Numbered from the stretch's first letter, positions 35,854 to 46,649 are shown. The stretch is 64,000 nucleotides of DNA from Zobellella iuensis (GCF_016746085.1 NZ_JAERTZ010000012.1:62001-126000), one strand, 5' to 3'. Notes: generated from the letters alone by a model not told the origin. Program-made: numbers and translations.

Positions 35854-36848
35854 CAATAGCCCTCCTCGAAATCCTCGACCTTGCCGGAGAAGATGCGGTA
35901 GCCCCACAGGGTATAGGCGCAGATCAGCGGCAGGAAGATAAAGATCCCCGGCAGCAGGAACAGCAGGCTGGAATCCGGCGCCCGGGCATCCCACAGGGTC
36001 ATCTGGTGCGGGATAAGATAGGGGAAAAGCCCCACCACCAGGCCGATAAAGCCCAGGAGGAACAGCCCCACCGCCAGCCAGAAGGGCCGGGTCTCGTGGG
36101 GTTGGCCGTCCAGATCCCGGTACAGCAGCCAGCCGAACAGGGCGCTCAGCAGCGGCAGGGGCGAAAGCCAAAGGAAGTTGAGGCCGTCGAGCCAGCGTGT
36201 GCGCACCTCGGTATTGGCCAGCAGGGTCCACAGGCTCACCACCACCAGTATCGCCATGATCGCCAGTACCAGTTGGCGGCCGAGATGGGCGGCGCGGGCC
36301 ATGATGTCGCCCCGGCTCTTCATCACCAGGTAGCAGCAGGCCAGCAGGGCATAGGCCACCATCAGTGCGAAGCCGGTGAAGATGCTGAAGGGCGACAGCC
36401 ATTCCAGGGCGCCCAGCTCGCCGGGGCCGGCCTCCACCCCCTGCACCACGGCGCCGAGGATGGCGCCTTGGCAGAAGGTGGCGACGGTGGAGCCGAGGAA
36501 GAAGGACAGATCCCACCAGGGTTTGGAACGGTGCGACTTGAAGCGGTACTCGAAGGCCACGCCCCGGAAGATAAGCCCGATCAGCATGATGATGATGGGC
36601 GTGTACAGGGTCGCCAGTATGCCCGCGTAGGCGGCGGGAAAGGCGGCGAACAGCACCACGCCGCCGAACACCAGCCAGGTTTCGTTGCCGTCCCACACGT
36701 GGGAGATGGAGCGCATCATATGATCCCGCTCCGCCTCGCTCTTGAACCAGGGATAGAGGATGCCGAGGCCGAGATCGAAGCCGTCGAGCACCACGTACAT
36801 CAGTACCGCAAAGCCCAGCAGCAGGTAGTAGAACAATGCCAGATCCAT
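35853..36848 (-). CDS. cydB: Cytochrome bd-type ubiquinol oxidase subunit II
   Basis: This 331-residue membrane subunit has about eight helices. Its N terminus (MDLALFYYLLLGFAVLMYVVLDGFDLGLGIL), SHVWDGNETWLVFGGVVLFAAFP and FRGVAFEYRFK are typical of CydB/CioB. It pairs with the preceding cydA, one base away, to reduce oxygen to water using ubiquinol. The short size and the DUF2474 partner fit the cyanide-insensitive (CIO) branch. Confidence 0.94.
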   Translation of the reverse strand: MDLALFYYLLLGFAVLMYVVLDGFDLGLGILYPWFKSEAERDHMMRSISHVWDGNETWLVFGGVVLFAAFPAAYAGILATLYTPIIIMLIGLIFRGVAFEYRFKSHRSKPWWDLSFFLGSTVATFCQGAILGAVVQGVEAGPGELGALEWLSPFSIFTGFALMVAYALLACCYLVMKSRGDIMARAAHLGRQLVLAIMAILVVVSLWTLLANTEVRTRWLDGLNFLWLSPLPLLSALFGWLLYRDLDGQPHETRPFWLAVGLFLLGFIGLVVGLFPYLIPHQMTLWDARAPDSSLLFLLPGIFIFLPLICAYTLWGYRIFSGKVEDFEEGY

Positions 36849-36849
36849 C

Positions 36850-38256
36850 TTATGCCTCCGCCTTGTCGTGTTTCAGTTGTTTCACCCAGGCCAGGGCGTA
36901 GCCGGGGGCATTGACGCCGATCAGGTGCTGTTCCAGGTGCGCCATGTCCGGCGGCCCCTTGCGCACCAGCTTGGCCATGAAATACAGATAAACGCAGAAC
37001 AGCAGGCTGTAGGTCAGTACGAACAGGGTGAGCGAGAACAGCACCCGCTCCGCCGGCAGCGGCGACACCACCTCCATGGTGCGCACCAGCCCCTGCACCA
37101 GCCAGGGCTGGCGGCCGATTTCCACCACGTACCAGCCGGCCAGGGTGGCCAGCACCCCCGAGGGGATCATCAGGTTCATCAGCCGCAGGAAGGGCCTGTG
37201 TTCATAGAGCCGGCCCCCGCGGCGCAGCCAGAGGCCCCAGAGGGCGGCGCCTATCATCAGCACGCCCAGGCCCACCATCAGCCGGAACGAATAGAACACC
37301 AGGGGCACGTGGGGCCGCTGGTCGGCGGGCACCGACTTGAGCCCCTGCAGTTCCCCGTCCCACTCGTGGGTGAGGATGAGCGACGCCAGCTTGGGAATGC
37401 CGATTTCGAAGCGGTTGGTCTCGTTTTCCATGTCCGGCACCGCGAACAGCAGCAGCGGTGCGCCGGCCTCCCGCTCGGGCCAGATGCCCTCCATGGCCGC
37501 CAGCTTGATGGGCTGGTGCTCCTTGACGTTGAGGCCGTGGAAATCGCCTACCAGCGCCTGCACCGGCGCCAGGATCAGCGCCGCCCACAGCGCCATCGAC
37601 AGCCCCTTGCGGGCGAAGGCCTGCTCGCGGCCCTGCCGCAGGTACCAGGCGCTGACGCCGCCGATCACGAAGGTGGCGGTCAGCATGGCCGCCAGCAGCA
37701 TATGCACCAGCCGGTAGGGCATGGAGGGGTTGAACACCACCTCCAGCCAGCTGGCCACCTCGAAGCGGCCGTCCACAATCTCATAGCCGGCCGGGGTCTG
37801 CATCCAGGAGTTGGCCACTATGATCCAGAAGGCGGAAATCCAGGTGCCCACCGCCACCACGCAGGTGGCGAAGAAGTGCAGCCGCTCGCTCACCCGCTGC
37901 CAGCCGAACAGCATGACGCCGAGGAAGCCCGCCTCCAGGAAGAAGGCGGTGAGCACCTCGTAGGCCATCAGCGGGCCCAGCACCGGACCGGTGATGGCGG
38001 AGAACTCGGAGAAGTTGGTGCCGAACTCGTAGGACAGCACTATGCCGCTGACCACCCCCATGCCGAAGGTGATGGCGAAGGGCTTGATCCAGAACTTGGC
38101 CAGCTGGAAGTAGATGGGGTTGCGGGTCTTCAGCCAGAGCCCTTCCCAGATGGCGATGGCGGTGGCCAGGCCGATGGTGATGGCCGGGAAGATGATGTGG
38201 AAGCTGACCGTGAACGCGAACTGAATGCGCGACAGCAGGGCGGAATCGAGCTCCAT
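36850..38256 (-). CDS. cydA: Cytochrome bd-type ubiquinol oxidase subunit I (CIO-type)
   Basis: This 468-residue subunit binds the hemes and ubiquinol. The N terminus RIQFAFTVSFHIIFPAITIG contains a heme-ligand histidine. GGVSAWYLRQG and VGDFHGLNVKEHQPIKLAAMEG mark the quinol-binding region, and the Q-loop is short, as in CioA. GGAGG lies before the ATG, overlapping the stop of a 31-codon ORF. The operon is preceded by a near-consensus sigma-54 promoter and is divergent from a sensor kinase/sigma-54 activator pair. Confidence 0.94.
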   Translation of the reverse strand: MELDSALLSRIQFAFTVSFHIIFPAITIGLATAIAIWEGLWLKTRNPIYFQLAKFWIKPFAITFGMGVVSGIVLSYEFGTNFSEFSAITGPVLGPLMAYEVLTAFFLEAGFLGVMLFGWQRVSERLHFFATCVVAVGTWISAFWIIVANSWMQTPAGYEIVDGRFEVASWLEVVFNPSMPYRLVHMLLAAMLTATFVIGGVSAWYLRQGREQAFARKGLSMALWAALILAPVQALVGDFHGLNVKEHQPIKLAAMEGIWPEREAGAPLLLFAVPDMENETNRFEIGIPKLASLILTHEWDGELQGLKSVPADQRPHVPLVFYSFRLMVGLGVLMIGAALWGLWLRRGGRLYEHRPFLRLMNLMIPSGVLATLAGWYVVEIGRQPWLVQGLVRTMEVVSPLPAERVLFSLTLFVLTYSLLFCVYLYFMAKLVRKGPPDMAHLEQHLIGVNAPGYALAWVKQLKHDKAEA

Positions 38257-38265
38257 GAGTCCTCC

Positions 38266-38361
38266 TTAACGACGGTAACGATTGACGGCGGCCGGCAGGG
38301 TCGCTAACAGCAGAACGATAAAAATAGCAGAGAATTCAATCAGTAAGGCGGTCATGTTCAT
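38266..38361 (-). CDS. Putative 31-residue membrane peptide leading the cyd operon
   Basis: A 31-codon frame (ATG at 38361, TAA at 38266-38268) encodes one hydrophobic helix (LLIEFSAIFIVLLLATLPA) followed by a basic tail (VNRYRR). The TAA lies within the GGAGG-containing leader of cydA, so the two would be translationally linked. An internal ATG at 38355 is an alternative start. The ribosome binding site is weak (GAGTGAG about 10 bases upstream). It is unlike CydX, and no known family was recognised. It could be an extra oxidase subunit or a leader peptide. Confidence 0.5.
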   Translation of the reverse strand: MNMTALLIEFSAIFIVLLLATLPAAVNRYRR

Positions 38362-38397
38362 TATTGTTGCTCACTCGCTGGGTTGATACTCCCATAA

Positions 38398-38414
38398 AGC
38401 AGAAACCGTGCCAG
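38398..38414 (-). promoter_or_regulatory. Sigma-54 (-24/-12) promoter for the cyd operon
   Basis: On the minus strand CTGGCACGGTTTCTGCT matches YTGGCACG-N4-TTGCW with one mismatch (CTGC for TTGC) and correct spacing. Predicted transcription would start near 38387, about 26 bases before the small ORF and about 130 before cydA. An NtrC-type activator gene is divergently encoded next door. Confidence 0.75.
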
Positions 38415-38483
38415 CACGCCCAACACCTTGAGTTGCCTTGTGCTGGATCAAAAAAGCGGCAAAAACTTGCCCGAACCGACAAC

Positions 38484-38520
38484 AAGGTTTACAGTCTTCG
38501 CCCTGTCAGCTGTAAACCTT
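38484..38520. promoter_or_regulatory. 11-bp dyad AAGGTTTACAG-N15-CTGTAAACCTT, possible enhancer site
   Basis: The arms at 38484-38494 and 38510-38520 are perfectly complementary. The centre lies about 115 bp upstream of the start predicted from the sigma-54 promoter, which is a typical distance for an enhancer-binding-protein site. It also lies just before the kinase gene, so autoregulation is possible. It could alternatively act as an mRNA hairpin. Confidence 0.55.
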
Positions 38521-38542
38521 ATTTACACCCGGGAGCCCGCCG

Positions 38543-40410
38543 ATGTCGCCGGATGTCGCCTTCGAACTGATGATGATCCTCACCAGCGGCTGCGCCCTGC
38601 TGGTGTCCGCCTGGCTGTACTGGCGCGCCCGCCGCCGGCGCAGCATGAAGGCGCTGGCGGGCTTCGGCGTGATGATGGCGCTCTGGTGCGCCGGCCACGT
38701 GGCGGTGTTCCACGGCTGGGAGCGGCTCGGCGTCGCCCTGATCCTGGCCAACCCGCTGATGCCCACCTTCTTCCTCGACTTCGCCATCGGCTTCGTCAAC
38801 CAGGGCGCGGGCCGCCGCCCCTGGCTCGATCGCCTGGCCCGCGGCCGGGGCCTGCTCTACCTGGCCGCCCTGGTGGTAATGCTGGCCAGCCTCTGGCTGG
38901 AGGGGGGCGGCGTCATCGCCTTCGGTGCCTTCGCCCACTACTTCGTGTTCCAGGGCATCGGCTGGTTCAACATCGCCTACACCATCGTCATCGGGGTGCT
39001 GGCCCACGCCCTGCTGCTGTGGGGCCTGCGCATCCACAGCGGCAACCGCCGCCGCTCCATCGCCGCCATGTTCGCCGCCGGCGCCTGGGGGCTGCTGCTG
39101 GCCACCAGCTTTATCTTCCCCTCCCTCGGCCTTTACTGGTACCCCTGGCCCATGCTGCTGCTGCCCAGCTACGTGGTGCTGCTGGTCTACGGCGTGGTGC
39201 GCTACCAGATGCTGGAAGTCAACGCCTGGGCCAACCGGGCCCTGCTGTGGACCCTGATGACGGCGCTGGTGATGGGGCTTATCGCCCTGCTCAGCGCCAT
39301 GGCCGGCCAGTTCGGCATGCAGGCCCTGGCCAATGTGCCCAAGTGGCAGCTGTGGCTCTATTCCATGCTGCTGCTGATGCTGGCCCTGGCCCTGTACCAG
39401 CCGGTGAGCAAGCTGGTGGAGCGGCTGATCTACCCGGGCAGCCGGCTCGACGAGCAGCTGCTCGCCACCTGGCAGCGGCGCCTGGGCGAGGCCAGCAGCT
39501 GGCACGGACTCACCACGGCGGCGGCGGGGCTGATTTCGCGCCAGATGGGCCAGCCGGTGGTCATTCAGCTTGCACCGGAAGACGAGCCCGCGCCCTCCCT
39601 GCCCGCCGGCCCCTGCATACTGTGCCGGCACCAGCCCCAGGGCTGGCAAACCCGGCTGCAGGGCTTCGAGGATGTGACCCCGGGCCTGCGCCTGGCGGCG
39701 GAGGTGTTCGCTTCCCTGCTGGCCACCCGCTGCGGCCTGCTGGAGCGCTCCCTGCAGCTGGCGGAAGCCGAGCGCCGGCGGCTGTCGGAGCAGCACCTGG
39801 TGGAGCTGGGCGGACTGTCGGCGGCCATGGCCCACGAGCTGCGCAACCCGCTCAACATCATCTCCATGGCCACCGCCGGCCTGGAAGCCAACCGCAAGGA
39901 GATGATCCAGTCCCAGCTGAAGCGCGCCGACCGGCTGATCTCGGACATGCTGGCCTATTCCGGCCGCATCCAGGTGCAGTGCCAGGCCATTCCCCTCGCC
40001 TCCCTGCTCGACAGCCTCAGGCCCCAGTTCGACTGGCAGGGCACCGCCTTCGAGCACCGGCTGCCGGCCGACTACCGGCTGTGGGCCGACCCCTACCGGC
40101 TGCAGCAGGTGGTGGTGAACCTGGTGGACAACGCCCTGGCCTTCGTGCGCAACAGGCCCGGCGGGCTTATCCGCATCGAGGCGGGGGACAGGCCCGGGCA
40201 GGTGCGGGTGCACAACAACGGCCCCATGATCGATGCCGAACTGGGCGAGCGGCTGTTCCGCCCCTTCGTCGGCAAGCGCAGCGGCGGCAGCGGCCTGGGC
40301 CTGGCCATCGTCCACCGCATCATGGAGGCCCACGGCGGCCATATCCGCCACCGCCAGGATCTGGGCTGGCCGGTGACCTTCGAACTGTATTTTCCCGAGG
40401 AGAAGCGCTC

Positions 40411-40414
<4 letters not shown>
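38543..40414 (+). CDS. Sensor histidine kinase with 7TM-type N-terminal domain
   Basis: This 623-residue protein has seven or eight hydrophobic segments in the first 290 residues, with almost no periplasmic domain. A GAF-like or linker region (about 300-410) follows, then a HisKA/HATPase core. The phospho-acceptor histidine lies in AMAHELRNPLNIISM; the ATP-binding motifs are VVNLVDNALAF and SGGSGLGLAIVHRIMEAHGG. It should sense a membrane or intracellular signal such as quinone redox state. Its stop overlaps the start of the sigma-54 activator gene (ATGA). Confidence 0.9.
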
Positions 40415-41751
<1,337 letters not shown>

Positions 41752-41754
41752 GCT

Positions 41755-41789
41755 GGAAGCTGGAAGCTGGATACGGGAAGCGGGAAGCT
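41755..41789 (+). repeat. Five-heptad GGAAGCT array after sigma-54 activator gene
   Basis: Heptads GGAAGCT, GGAAGCT, GGATACG, GGAAGCG and GGAAGCT run in register. The preceding heptad, GTAAGCT, contains the TAA stop codon of the gene. The orientation is the same as the gene. Confidence 0.85.
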
Positions 41790-41850
41790 TGTTGACAAAG
41801 TATACCCTCTGTTTTTCGCCGGATATTTCTCTTTATCGATGCAGTTTAAC

Positions 41851-41923
41851 TGTCGTCATCTCCGCGAAGGCGGAGATCCATGGCATAGTGCACTGGACTC
41901 CCGCCTTCGCGGGAGTGACAACA
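41851..41923. repeat. Paired-hairpin dispersed repeat
   Basis: Two hairpins, ATCTCCGC/GCGGAGAT (41858-41877) and ACTCCCGC/GCGGGAGT (41897-41916), are arranged as an inverted pair around a short spacer, so the outer flanks are also complementary. Elements of this kind are widespread non-coding repeats in proteobacteria. It lies between two convergent genes and may end transcription. The rest of 41790-41972 shows no gene. Confidence 0.7.
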
Positions 41924-41972
41924 GAGAAAGAAGAAACTTGGCCAACAGCCTGAATGCTTGATGTATTGCTGA

Positions 41973-43205
41973 CTACTCCCCCATCAGCTCCTTCAGGGTC
42001 AGCTCCAGGGCGGTGGCGGCGATGCCGGTGGTGCGGCTGCTGTGGTTGTGCACCCGTTGCAGGGCGCCGCGGATGCGTTCGGACACATCCCGGAAGATGG
42101 CCTCGTCGGCGATCTCCTGCTCGGTTTCCATCAGGAAGGCGAAGGCCCGGGCCATGCCGCAGTTGCCGATAAAATCCGGGATAACGCTAAGCCGTTCGTC
42201 CGCCTGCTGGTAGACGGGGCCGTAGAAGATCTCCTGATCCTGAAAAGGCACGTTGGCGCCGCAGGCGATCAGCTCCACGCCGTTGTCCGCCAGGGCCGCC
42301 AGGTGCTCGGCGCTGACCAGGCGGGAGGCGGCGCAAGGCAGGAACACCTCGGCCTCGAGCTGCCAGAAGGCGGCCTGGGCCTGTTCGAAACTCACCACCC
42401 CGGGGCCCGCCAGCCGGTTGCCCTGGCGGCCAAGATAGAGCGCCTTCAGTTGCTCGACGCCGAGCCCTTCCGGTGCTATCACCCCGCCGGAAGCATCCAT
42501 GATGCCGACGATACGGGCCCCTTCCTGGGCCAGGTAACAGGCCGCCGCCGCTCCCACGTTGCCGAAACCCTGCACCATGACCCGCTTGCCGGCAAGTTGC
42601 CCGCCCCAGATGCCGTAGTAATGGCGTACCGACTCGGCCAGGCCCCAGCCGGTGATAAGATCCGCCACCTTGTACTTGCGCGCAGGCGCCGGGCTGTAGC
42701 GGCCGTCTTCCACCACCTTGGCCACCCCCAGGCGCAGCTGGCCCAGCTTCTGGATCTGCTCGCTCACCGAGGGCTTGAAGTGGCCGTTGACCACCCCTTC
42801 CTGGGGATGCCAGATGCCGTGGCGCTCGGTCAGCGGCACCACGTCCTTCACCTCGCACACGTTGAGATCGCCGCCGGTGCCGTAATAGCTTTTCAGCAGC
42901 GGCGCCACCGCCTGGAACCAGCGCGTCAGCACCCCGTCCCGGCGCGGGTCGGCCGGATCGAAGTCGATGCCCGACTTGGCGCCGCCGATGGCCGGGCCCG
43001 ACACCGCGAACTTCACTTCCATGGTCTTGGCCAGGGACTCCACCTCGTGGCGATCCAGCCCCTTGCGCATGCGGGTGCCGCCACCGGCCGCCCCGCCGCG
43101 CAGGGAGTTGATCACCACCCAGCCCTTGGCCTCGGTCTCGCTGTCGTGCCACTCGAACACGATTTCCGGGTTTTTCCGCTCGAATTGGGTAAGAAGTGCT
43201 TTCAT
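41973..43205 (-). CDS. Glu/Leu/Phe/Val-family amino acid dehydrogenase
   Basis: This 410-residue NAD(P)-dependent amino-acid dehydrogenase has an N-terminal substrate/dimerisation domain with the catalytic-lysine segment GGAKSGIDFDPADP. The C-terminal Rossmann domain has MVQGFGNVGAAAACYLA. It interconverts an amino acid and its 2-oxo acid with ammonia. The family cannot be resolved to glutamate, leucine or phenylalanine by eye. ATG 43205 is preferred over a start 54 bases upstream. The NSS transporter gene lies just upstream on the same strand. Confidence 0.85.
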   Translation of the reverse strand: MKALLTQFERKNPEIVFEWHDSETEAKGWVVINSLRGGAAGGGTRMRKGLDRHEVESLAKTMEVKFAVSGPAIGGAKSGIDFDPADPRRDGVLTRWFQAVAPLLKSYYGTGGDLNVCEVKDVVPLTERHGIWHPQEGVVNGHFKPSVSEQIQKLGQLRLGVAKVVEDGRYSPAPARKYKVADLITGWGLAESVRHYYGIWGGQLAGKRVMVQGFGNVGAAAACYLAQEGARIVGIMDASGGVIAPEGLGVEQLKALYLGRQGNRLAGPGVVSFEQAQAAFWQLEAEVFLPCAASRLVSAEHLAALADNGVELIACGANVPFQDQEIFYGPVYQQADERLSVIPDFIGNCGMARAFAFLMETEQEIADEAIFRDVSERIRGALQRVHNHSSRTTGIAATALELTLKELMGE

Positions 43206-43286
43206 CCGTTGATTACTCCGTGTCACAGGCAATAGGGCTCCCTGACCCGCAAAGGCCATTAATACGTATCAGGGAGGAAGTGAAGA

Positions 43287-43308
43287 GGGCGCCGCCGCAA
43301 CGGCGCCC
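43287..43308 (-). terminator. GC-rich hairpin after NSS transporter gene
   Basis: GGGCGCCG and CGGCGCCC form an 8-bp stem with a six-base loop just after the transporter stop. There is no clear T-run, so it may only reduce read-through into the dehydrogenase gene. Confidence 0.4.
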
Positions 43309-43314
43309 GCAAGG

Positions 43315-44706
43315 TCAGAACAGGTTGAAGTAGAAGATCACCAGCACGCCGATGGGGGTGACGTAGCGCACCACCGCATACCAGAGGGCGTGCCACTGGC
43401 CGCCCAGCTCGGCCGCCGAGTGTTCCGGCTTCATCACCCAGCCCACGAAGATGGCGGTCAGCAGGGCGCCGAGCGGCATCATGATGTTGGCGGTGAGGTA
43501 GTCGTAGATGTCGAACAGGGTCTTGCCCTCGAAGCGTTCGAACATGGCCAGGGGCGCGAAATCGGACCACAGGTTCAGCGACAGCACTGTGGTGATGCCC
43601 ACCAGCCAGGCCGCCAGGCCGCCGCCCACCGCCGCCTTGACCCGGCCCACGCCCTTCTCTTCGAGGAAGCGCACCAGGGATTCCAGCATGGAGATGGAGG
43701 AGGTCCAGGCCGCGAACAGCAGCAGCACGAAGAACAGGGTGGCGAAGAAGCCGCCGCCCGGCATCTGGCCGAAGGCCACCGGCAGGGTCACGAAGATAAG
43801 CCCCGGGCCCTCGCCCGGCTGCAGGCCGTGGGCGAATACCACCGGGAAGATGGCCAGCCCCGCCAGCAGGGCCACGCACACATCCATGATGGCCACGGTG
43901 AAGGAGGTACGGGCGATGGACACGTCCTTCTTCAGGTAGGCGCCGTAGGCCATCATGGCGCCGCTGGCCAGGCTCAGGGTGAAGAAGGCATGGCCCAGGG
44001 CCACCAGTATGGACTCGGCGGTCAGGCTGGAGAAGTCGGGCCGGAACAGGAACACCAGCGCCTCGCCGAAGTGGCCGGTGGTCATGGCGTAGCCCACCAG
44101 GATCAGCAGCAGCACGAACAGCGCCGGCATCAGCCAGGACACCGCCCGCTCCAGGCCGTGCTTGACGCCGCCGGCGGACACCAGCACCGTCAGCCCCATG
44201 AACACCGTGTGCCACAGCAGCAGTTGGCCCGGCGAGGCCAGCAGGCCGCCGAACATGGCGCCGGAGCCGTCCGCCCCTATGCCGGCAAAGCCGCCCTTGG
44301 CCGCCTCCACGATATAGGGCATGGTCCAGCCGGCGATGACGCTGTAGAAGGAGAGGATCAGGAAGGCCGCCAGGGTGGCCATGATGCCGATGCCGGCCCA
44401 GCCCCGGCTGCGCCCTTCGGCCGCCGCCACCGCGCCCATGGTGCCGATGGGGCTCTTGCCGCCGCGCCGGCCCAGCATGACTTCCGACATCATGATGGGG
44501 ATGCCGATCAGGGCGATGCAGATCAGATACACCAGCACGAAGGCACCGCCGCCGTTCTGGCCGGTGATATAGGGGAACTTCCAGATATTGCCGAGGCCCA
44601 CCGCCGAGCCCACCGCCGCCATGATGAACACGAAACGGCTGGACCACAGGGCCGGGGTCACGCCGGCGCTCTCTTTACCCTGAACATTGGTTGCCACCAC
44701 AGACAC
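43315..44706 (-). CDS. Sodium-dependent NSS-family amino acid transporter
   Basis: This 463-residue neurotransmitter:sodium symporter-type protein has the signature GLGNIWKFPYITGQNGGGAFVLVYL in TM1 and about eleven to twelve helices. Bacterial members import hydrophobic or aromatic amino acids with Na+. A TyrR-like box lies 53 bases upstream, and hpd is the next gene upstream, so tyrosine or another aromatic amino acid is the likely substrate (inference). GGAGGAG precedes the ATG. Confidence 0.88.
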   Translation of the reverse strand: MSVVATNVQGKESAGVTPALWSSRFVFIMAAVGSAVGLGNIWKFPYITGQNGGGAFVLVYLICIALIGIPIMMSEVMLGRRGGKSPIGTMGAVAAAEGRSRGWAGIGIMATLAAFLILSFYSVIAGWTMPYIVEAAKGGFAGIGADGSGAMFGGLLASPGQLLLWHTVFMGLTVLVSAGGVKHGLERAVSWLMPALFVLLLILVGYAMTTGHFGEALVFLFRPDFSSLTAESILVALGHAFFTLSLASGAMMAYGAYLKKDVSIARTSFTVAIMDVCVALLAGLAIFPVVFAHGLQPGEGPGLIFVTLPVAFGQMPGGGFFATLFFVLLLFAAWTSSISMLESLVRFLEEKGVGRVKAAVGGGLAAWLVGITTVLSLNLWSDFAPLAMFERFEGKTLFDIYDYLTANIMMPLGALLTAIFVGWVMKPEHSAAELGGQWHALWYAVVRYVTPIGVLVIFYFNLF

Positions 44707-44758
44707 AGCTTCTCCTCCTTTAGCTGTTTAGGACAACGTCAGCCACCCCAGCTAAAGG

Positions 44759-44776
44759 TGTAAAGTATGACTGACA
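44759..44776. promoter_or_regulatory. Weak TyrR-like box before NSS transporter
   Basis: TGTAAAGTATGACTGACA fits TGTAAA-N6-TTTACA with two mismatches, both in the second half. An 8-bp inverted repeat (TTTAGCTG 44719-44726 / CAGCTAAA 44749-44756) lies between it and the gene and may be a leader hairpin. Confidence 0.4.
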
Positions 44777-44884
44777 GTATGTCCTGCTATTTTGCCACCA
44801 TCTTCCCGATTGAAAAAATGGCTGTGGTAAAAAATTAGAGATTAAATCATGGCTCCCTCCAAAAATGCGGGAGCCGGGGCCGGA

Positions 44885-45976
44885 TCAGTCGGCCTTGAGC
44901 ACGCCACGGCGGATTTGATCCTCCTCGATAGACTCGAACAAGGCCTGGAAATTGCCCTCGCCGAAGCCTTCGTTGCCCTTGCGCTGGATGATTTCGAAGA
45001 AGATGGGGCCGATCACTGTGTCGGTGAAGATCTGCAGCAGCAGCCCCTGGCCCTGGGTGGGCGCCCCGTCCATCAGGATATGATCCCTTTGCAGCCGGGC
45101 CAGATCCTCGCCATGGCCGGGCAGGCGGGCATCCAGCTTCTCGTAGTAGGTGTCGGGGGTGGTCATGAAGGTCATGCCGCCGTCACGTAAAGTTTCCACC
45201 GTGCGATAGATGTCGTCGGTGCCCAGAGCGATATGCTGGATGCCCTCGCCCTTGTACTGGTGCAGGAATTCCTCGATCTGGCTCTTCTCGTCGGATGACT
45301 CGTTGATCGGGATGCGGATCTTGCCGCAGGGGCTGGTCATGGCCCGGGACTTGAGCCCGGTGAGCTTGCCCTCGATATCGAAGTAGCGGATCTCGCGGAA
45401 GTTGAAGTGCTTCTCGTAGAAACCGGCCCAGAGGTTCATGTTGCCCATGGCCACATTGTGGGTGAGGTGGTCGATGTAGGTCAGGCCCACGCCCTCGGGG
45501 TGCTGGTCCACGCCCGGTATGGGGCGGAAGTCCACGTCGTAGATGCTCTGCTCGCCGTAGCGGTCCACCAGGTAGATAAGGGAGCCGCCGATGCCTTCGA
45601 TGGCCGGGATCTGCAGCTCCATGGGACCGGCGCCGGACTCCACCACCTTGGCGCCGTTGGCGGCCAGCTGCCTGATGGCCTGGGCCGCGTCCTGGACCCG
45701 GAACGCCATGGCGTTGGCGCAGGGGCCGTGGAGGCGAGAGAACTGTTCGGCCCGGCTGTTGGGCTCGGCGTTGAGGATAAAGTTGATGTCACCCTGGCGG
45801 TAGAGGGTCACCTTCTTGCTGCGGTGGCGGGCGATGGCGACGAAGCCCAGCCGCTCGAACAGGCGGGCCAGTTGTTCCGGCTCGCTGGAGGCATACTCCA
45901 CGAACTCGAAGCCATCGGTACCCAGGGGGTTATGCCACAGAGAGTTTTTTTCCGGTGATAGTGTTTCAGACATCAT
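44885..45976 (-). CDS. hpd: 4-hydroxyphenylpyruvate dioxygenase
   Basis: This 363-residue iron enzyme converts 4-hydroxyphenylpyruvate to homogentisate in tyrosine breakdown. Two vicinal-oxygen-chelate domains are present. The iron ligands are a histidine in YIDHLTHNV (about 170), a histidine in [12 protein letters not shown] (about 249) and a glutamate in [11 protein letters not shown] near the C terminus. ATG 45976 has GGAG seven bases upstream; ATG 45973 is an alternative. Homogentisate-pathway genes are not adjacent. A divergent Lrp-type regulator gene shares the promoter region. Confidence 0.95.
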   Translation of the reverse strand: MMSETLSPEKNSLWHNPLGTDGFEFVEYASSEPEQLARLFERLGFVAIARHRSKKVTLYRQGDINFILNAEPNSRAEQFSRLHGPCANAMAFRVQDAAQAIRQLAANGAKVVESGAGPMELQIPAIEGIGGSLIYLVDRYGEQSIYDVDFRPIPGVDQHPEGVGLTYIDHLTHNVAMGNMNLWAGFYEKHFNFREIRYFDIEGKLTGLKSRAMTSPCGKIRIPINESSDEKSQIEEFLHQYKGEGIQHIALGTDDIYRTVETLRDGGMTFMTTPDTYYEKLDARLPGHGEDLARLQRDHILMDGAPTQGQGLLLQIFTDTVIGPIFFEIIQRKGNEGFGEGNFQALFESIEEDQIRRGVLKAD

Positions 45977-46124
45977 GATTGTTCTCCTTAATCGCCTTGG
46001 TTCCATTGGTTTATGCTTCAACGCAATGGAGACAGAATACGGCAAGGTCGGCACATTTTGTTTGCAACTTGTTACATTAAAGTTTAGCTTTTTGCGTGAA
46101 TGTTGCATCAAAGAAGGGATAACC

Positions 46125-46604
46125 GTGAGAAAGGCGCATGAAATCGAACTGGACCGCCAGGACGCCCGCCTGCTGCAGGCGCTGCAGGAGAATGGCCGGC
46201 TGAGCAACGTGGAGCTGTCGGAACTCATTCACCTCTCCCCGTCCCAGTGCCAGCGCCGGCGGCAGAAGCTGGAAGAGCTGGGGGTGGTGCAAAAATACGT
46301 GGCCCAGGTGGACCCGGAGAAGGTGGGGCTGCACGTGACCGCGCTGATCAGCGTGACCCTGGGCAAGCACGGCGAGCGCATCGCCGACGAATTCCACCAG
46401 GCCATCCAGCACTTTCCCCAGGTGCTGGAATGCTGGAGCGTCACCGGCGACGCCGACTACATGCTGAAGGTGGTGGCCACCGATCTCAAGAGCCTGTCCG
46501 ACTTTATGATGCACCAGCTGCTCAACCTGAAGACGGTGTCCAATATCCGCTCCAATATCCTGCTCGACAAGCTCAAGCACACCACAGTGCTGCCGCTGGG
46601 CTGA
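46125..46604 (+). CDS. Lrp/AsnC-family regulator next to hpd
   Basis: This 159-residue regulator starts with an HTH ([45 protein letters not shown]), followed by a RAM ligand-binding domain ([21 protein letters not shown]). The frame has no suitable ATG; GTG 46125 has GAAGGGA upstream. It is divergent from hpd and is therefore a likely regulator of tyrosine catabolism (inference). A weak TyrR-like sequence (46059-46076) also lies between them. Confidence 0.88.
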   Translation: MRKAHEIELDRQDARLLQALQENGRLSNVELSELIHLSPSQCQRRRQKLEELGVVQKYVAQVDPEKVGLHVTALISVTLGKHGERIADEFHQAIQHFPQVLECWSVTGDADYMLKVVATDLKSLSDFMMHQLLNLKTVSNIRSNILLDKLKHTTVLPLG

Positions 46605-46622
46605 CAGGCTCGAAATAAAGCC

Positions 46623-46649
46623 GGCCCGGCGGCCACAAGCCGCAGGGCC
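46623..46649. terminator. Hairpin between convergent genes
   Basis: GGCCC-G-GCGGC pairs with GCCGC-A-GGGCC around a five-base loop, with one mismatch. It separates the Lrp-type gene from the convergent ABC transporter operon. There is no strong T-run. Confidence 0.45.

Noticed and set aside
38428-40410. Giant 1107-residue frame ending in the sigma-54 activator
   Set aside because: The upstream part overlaps the histidine kinase in another frame and has no domains; the receiver domain begins at ATG 40411, which overlaps the kinase stop.
44885-46228. Longer N terminus for hpd reaching into the Lrp-type gene
   Set aside because: The extension overlaps the divergent regulator gene and promoter; the ribosome binding site and the family start support ATG 45976.
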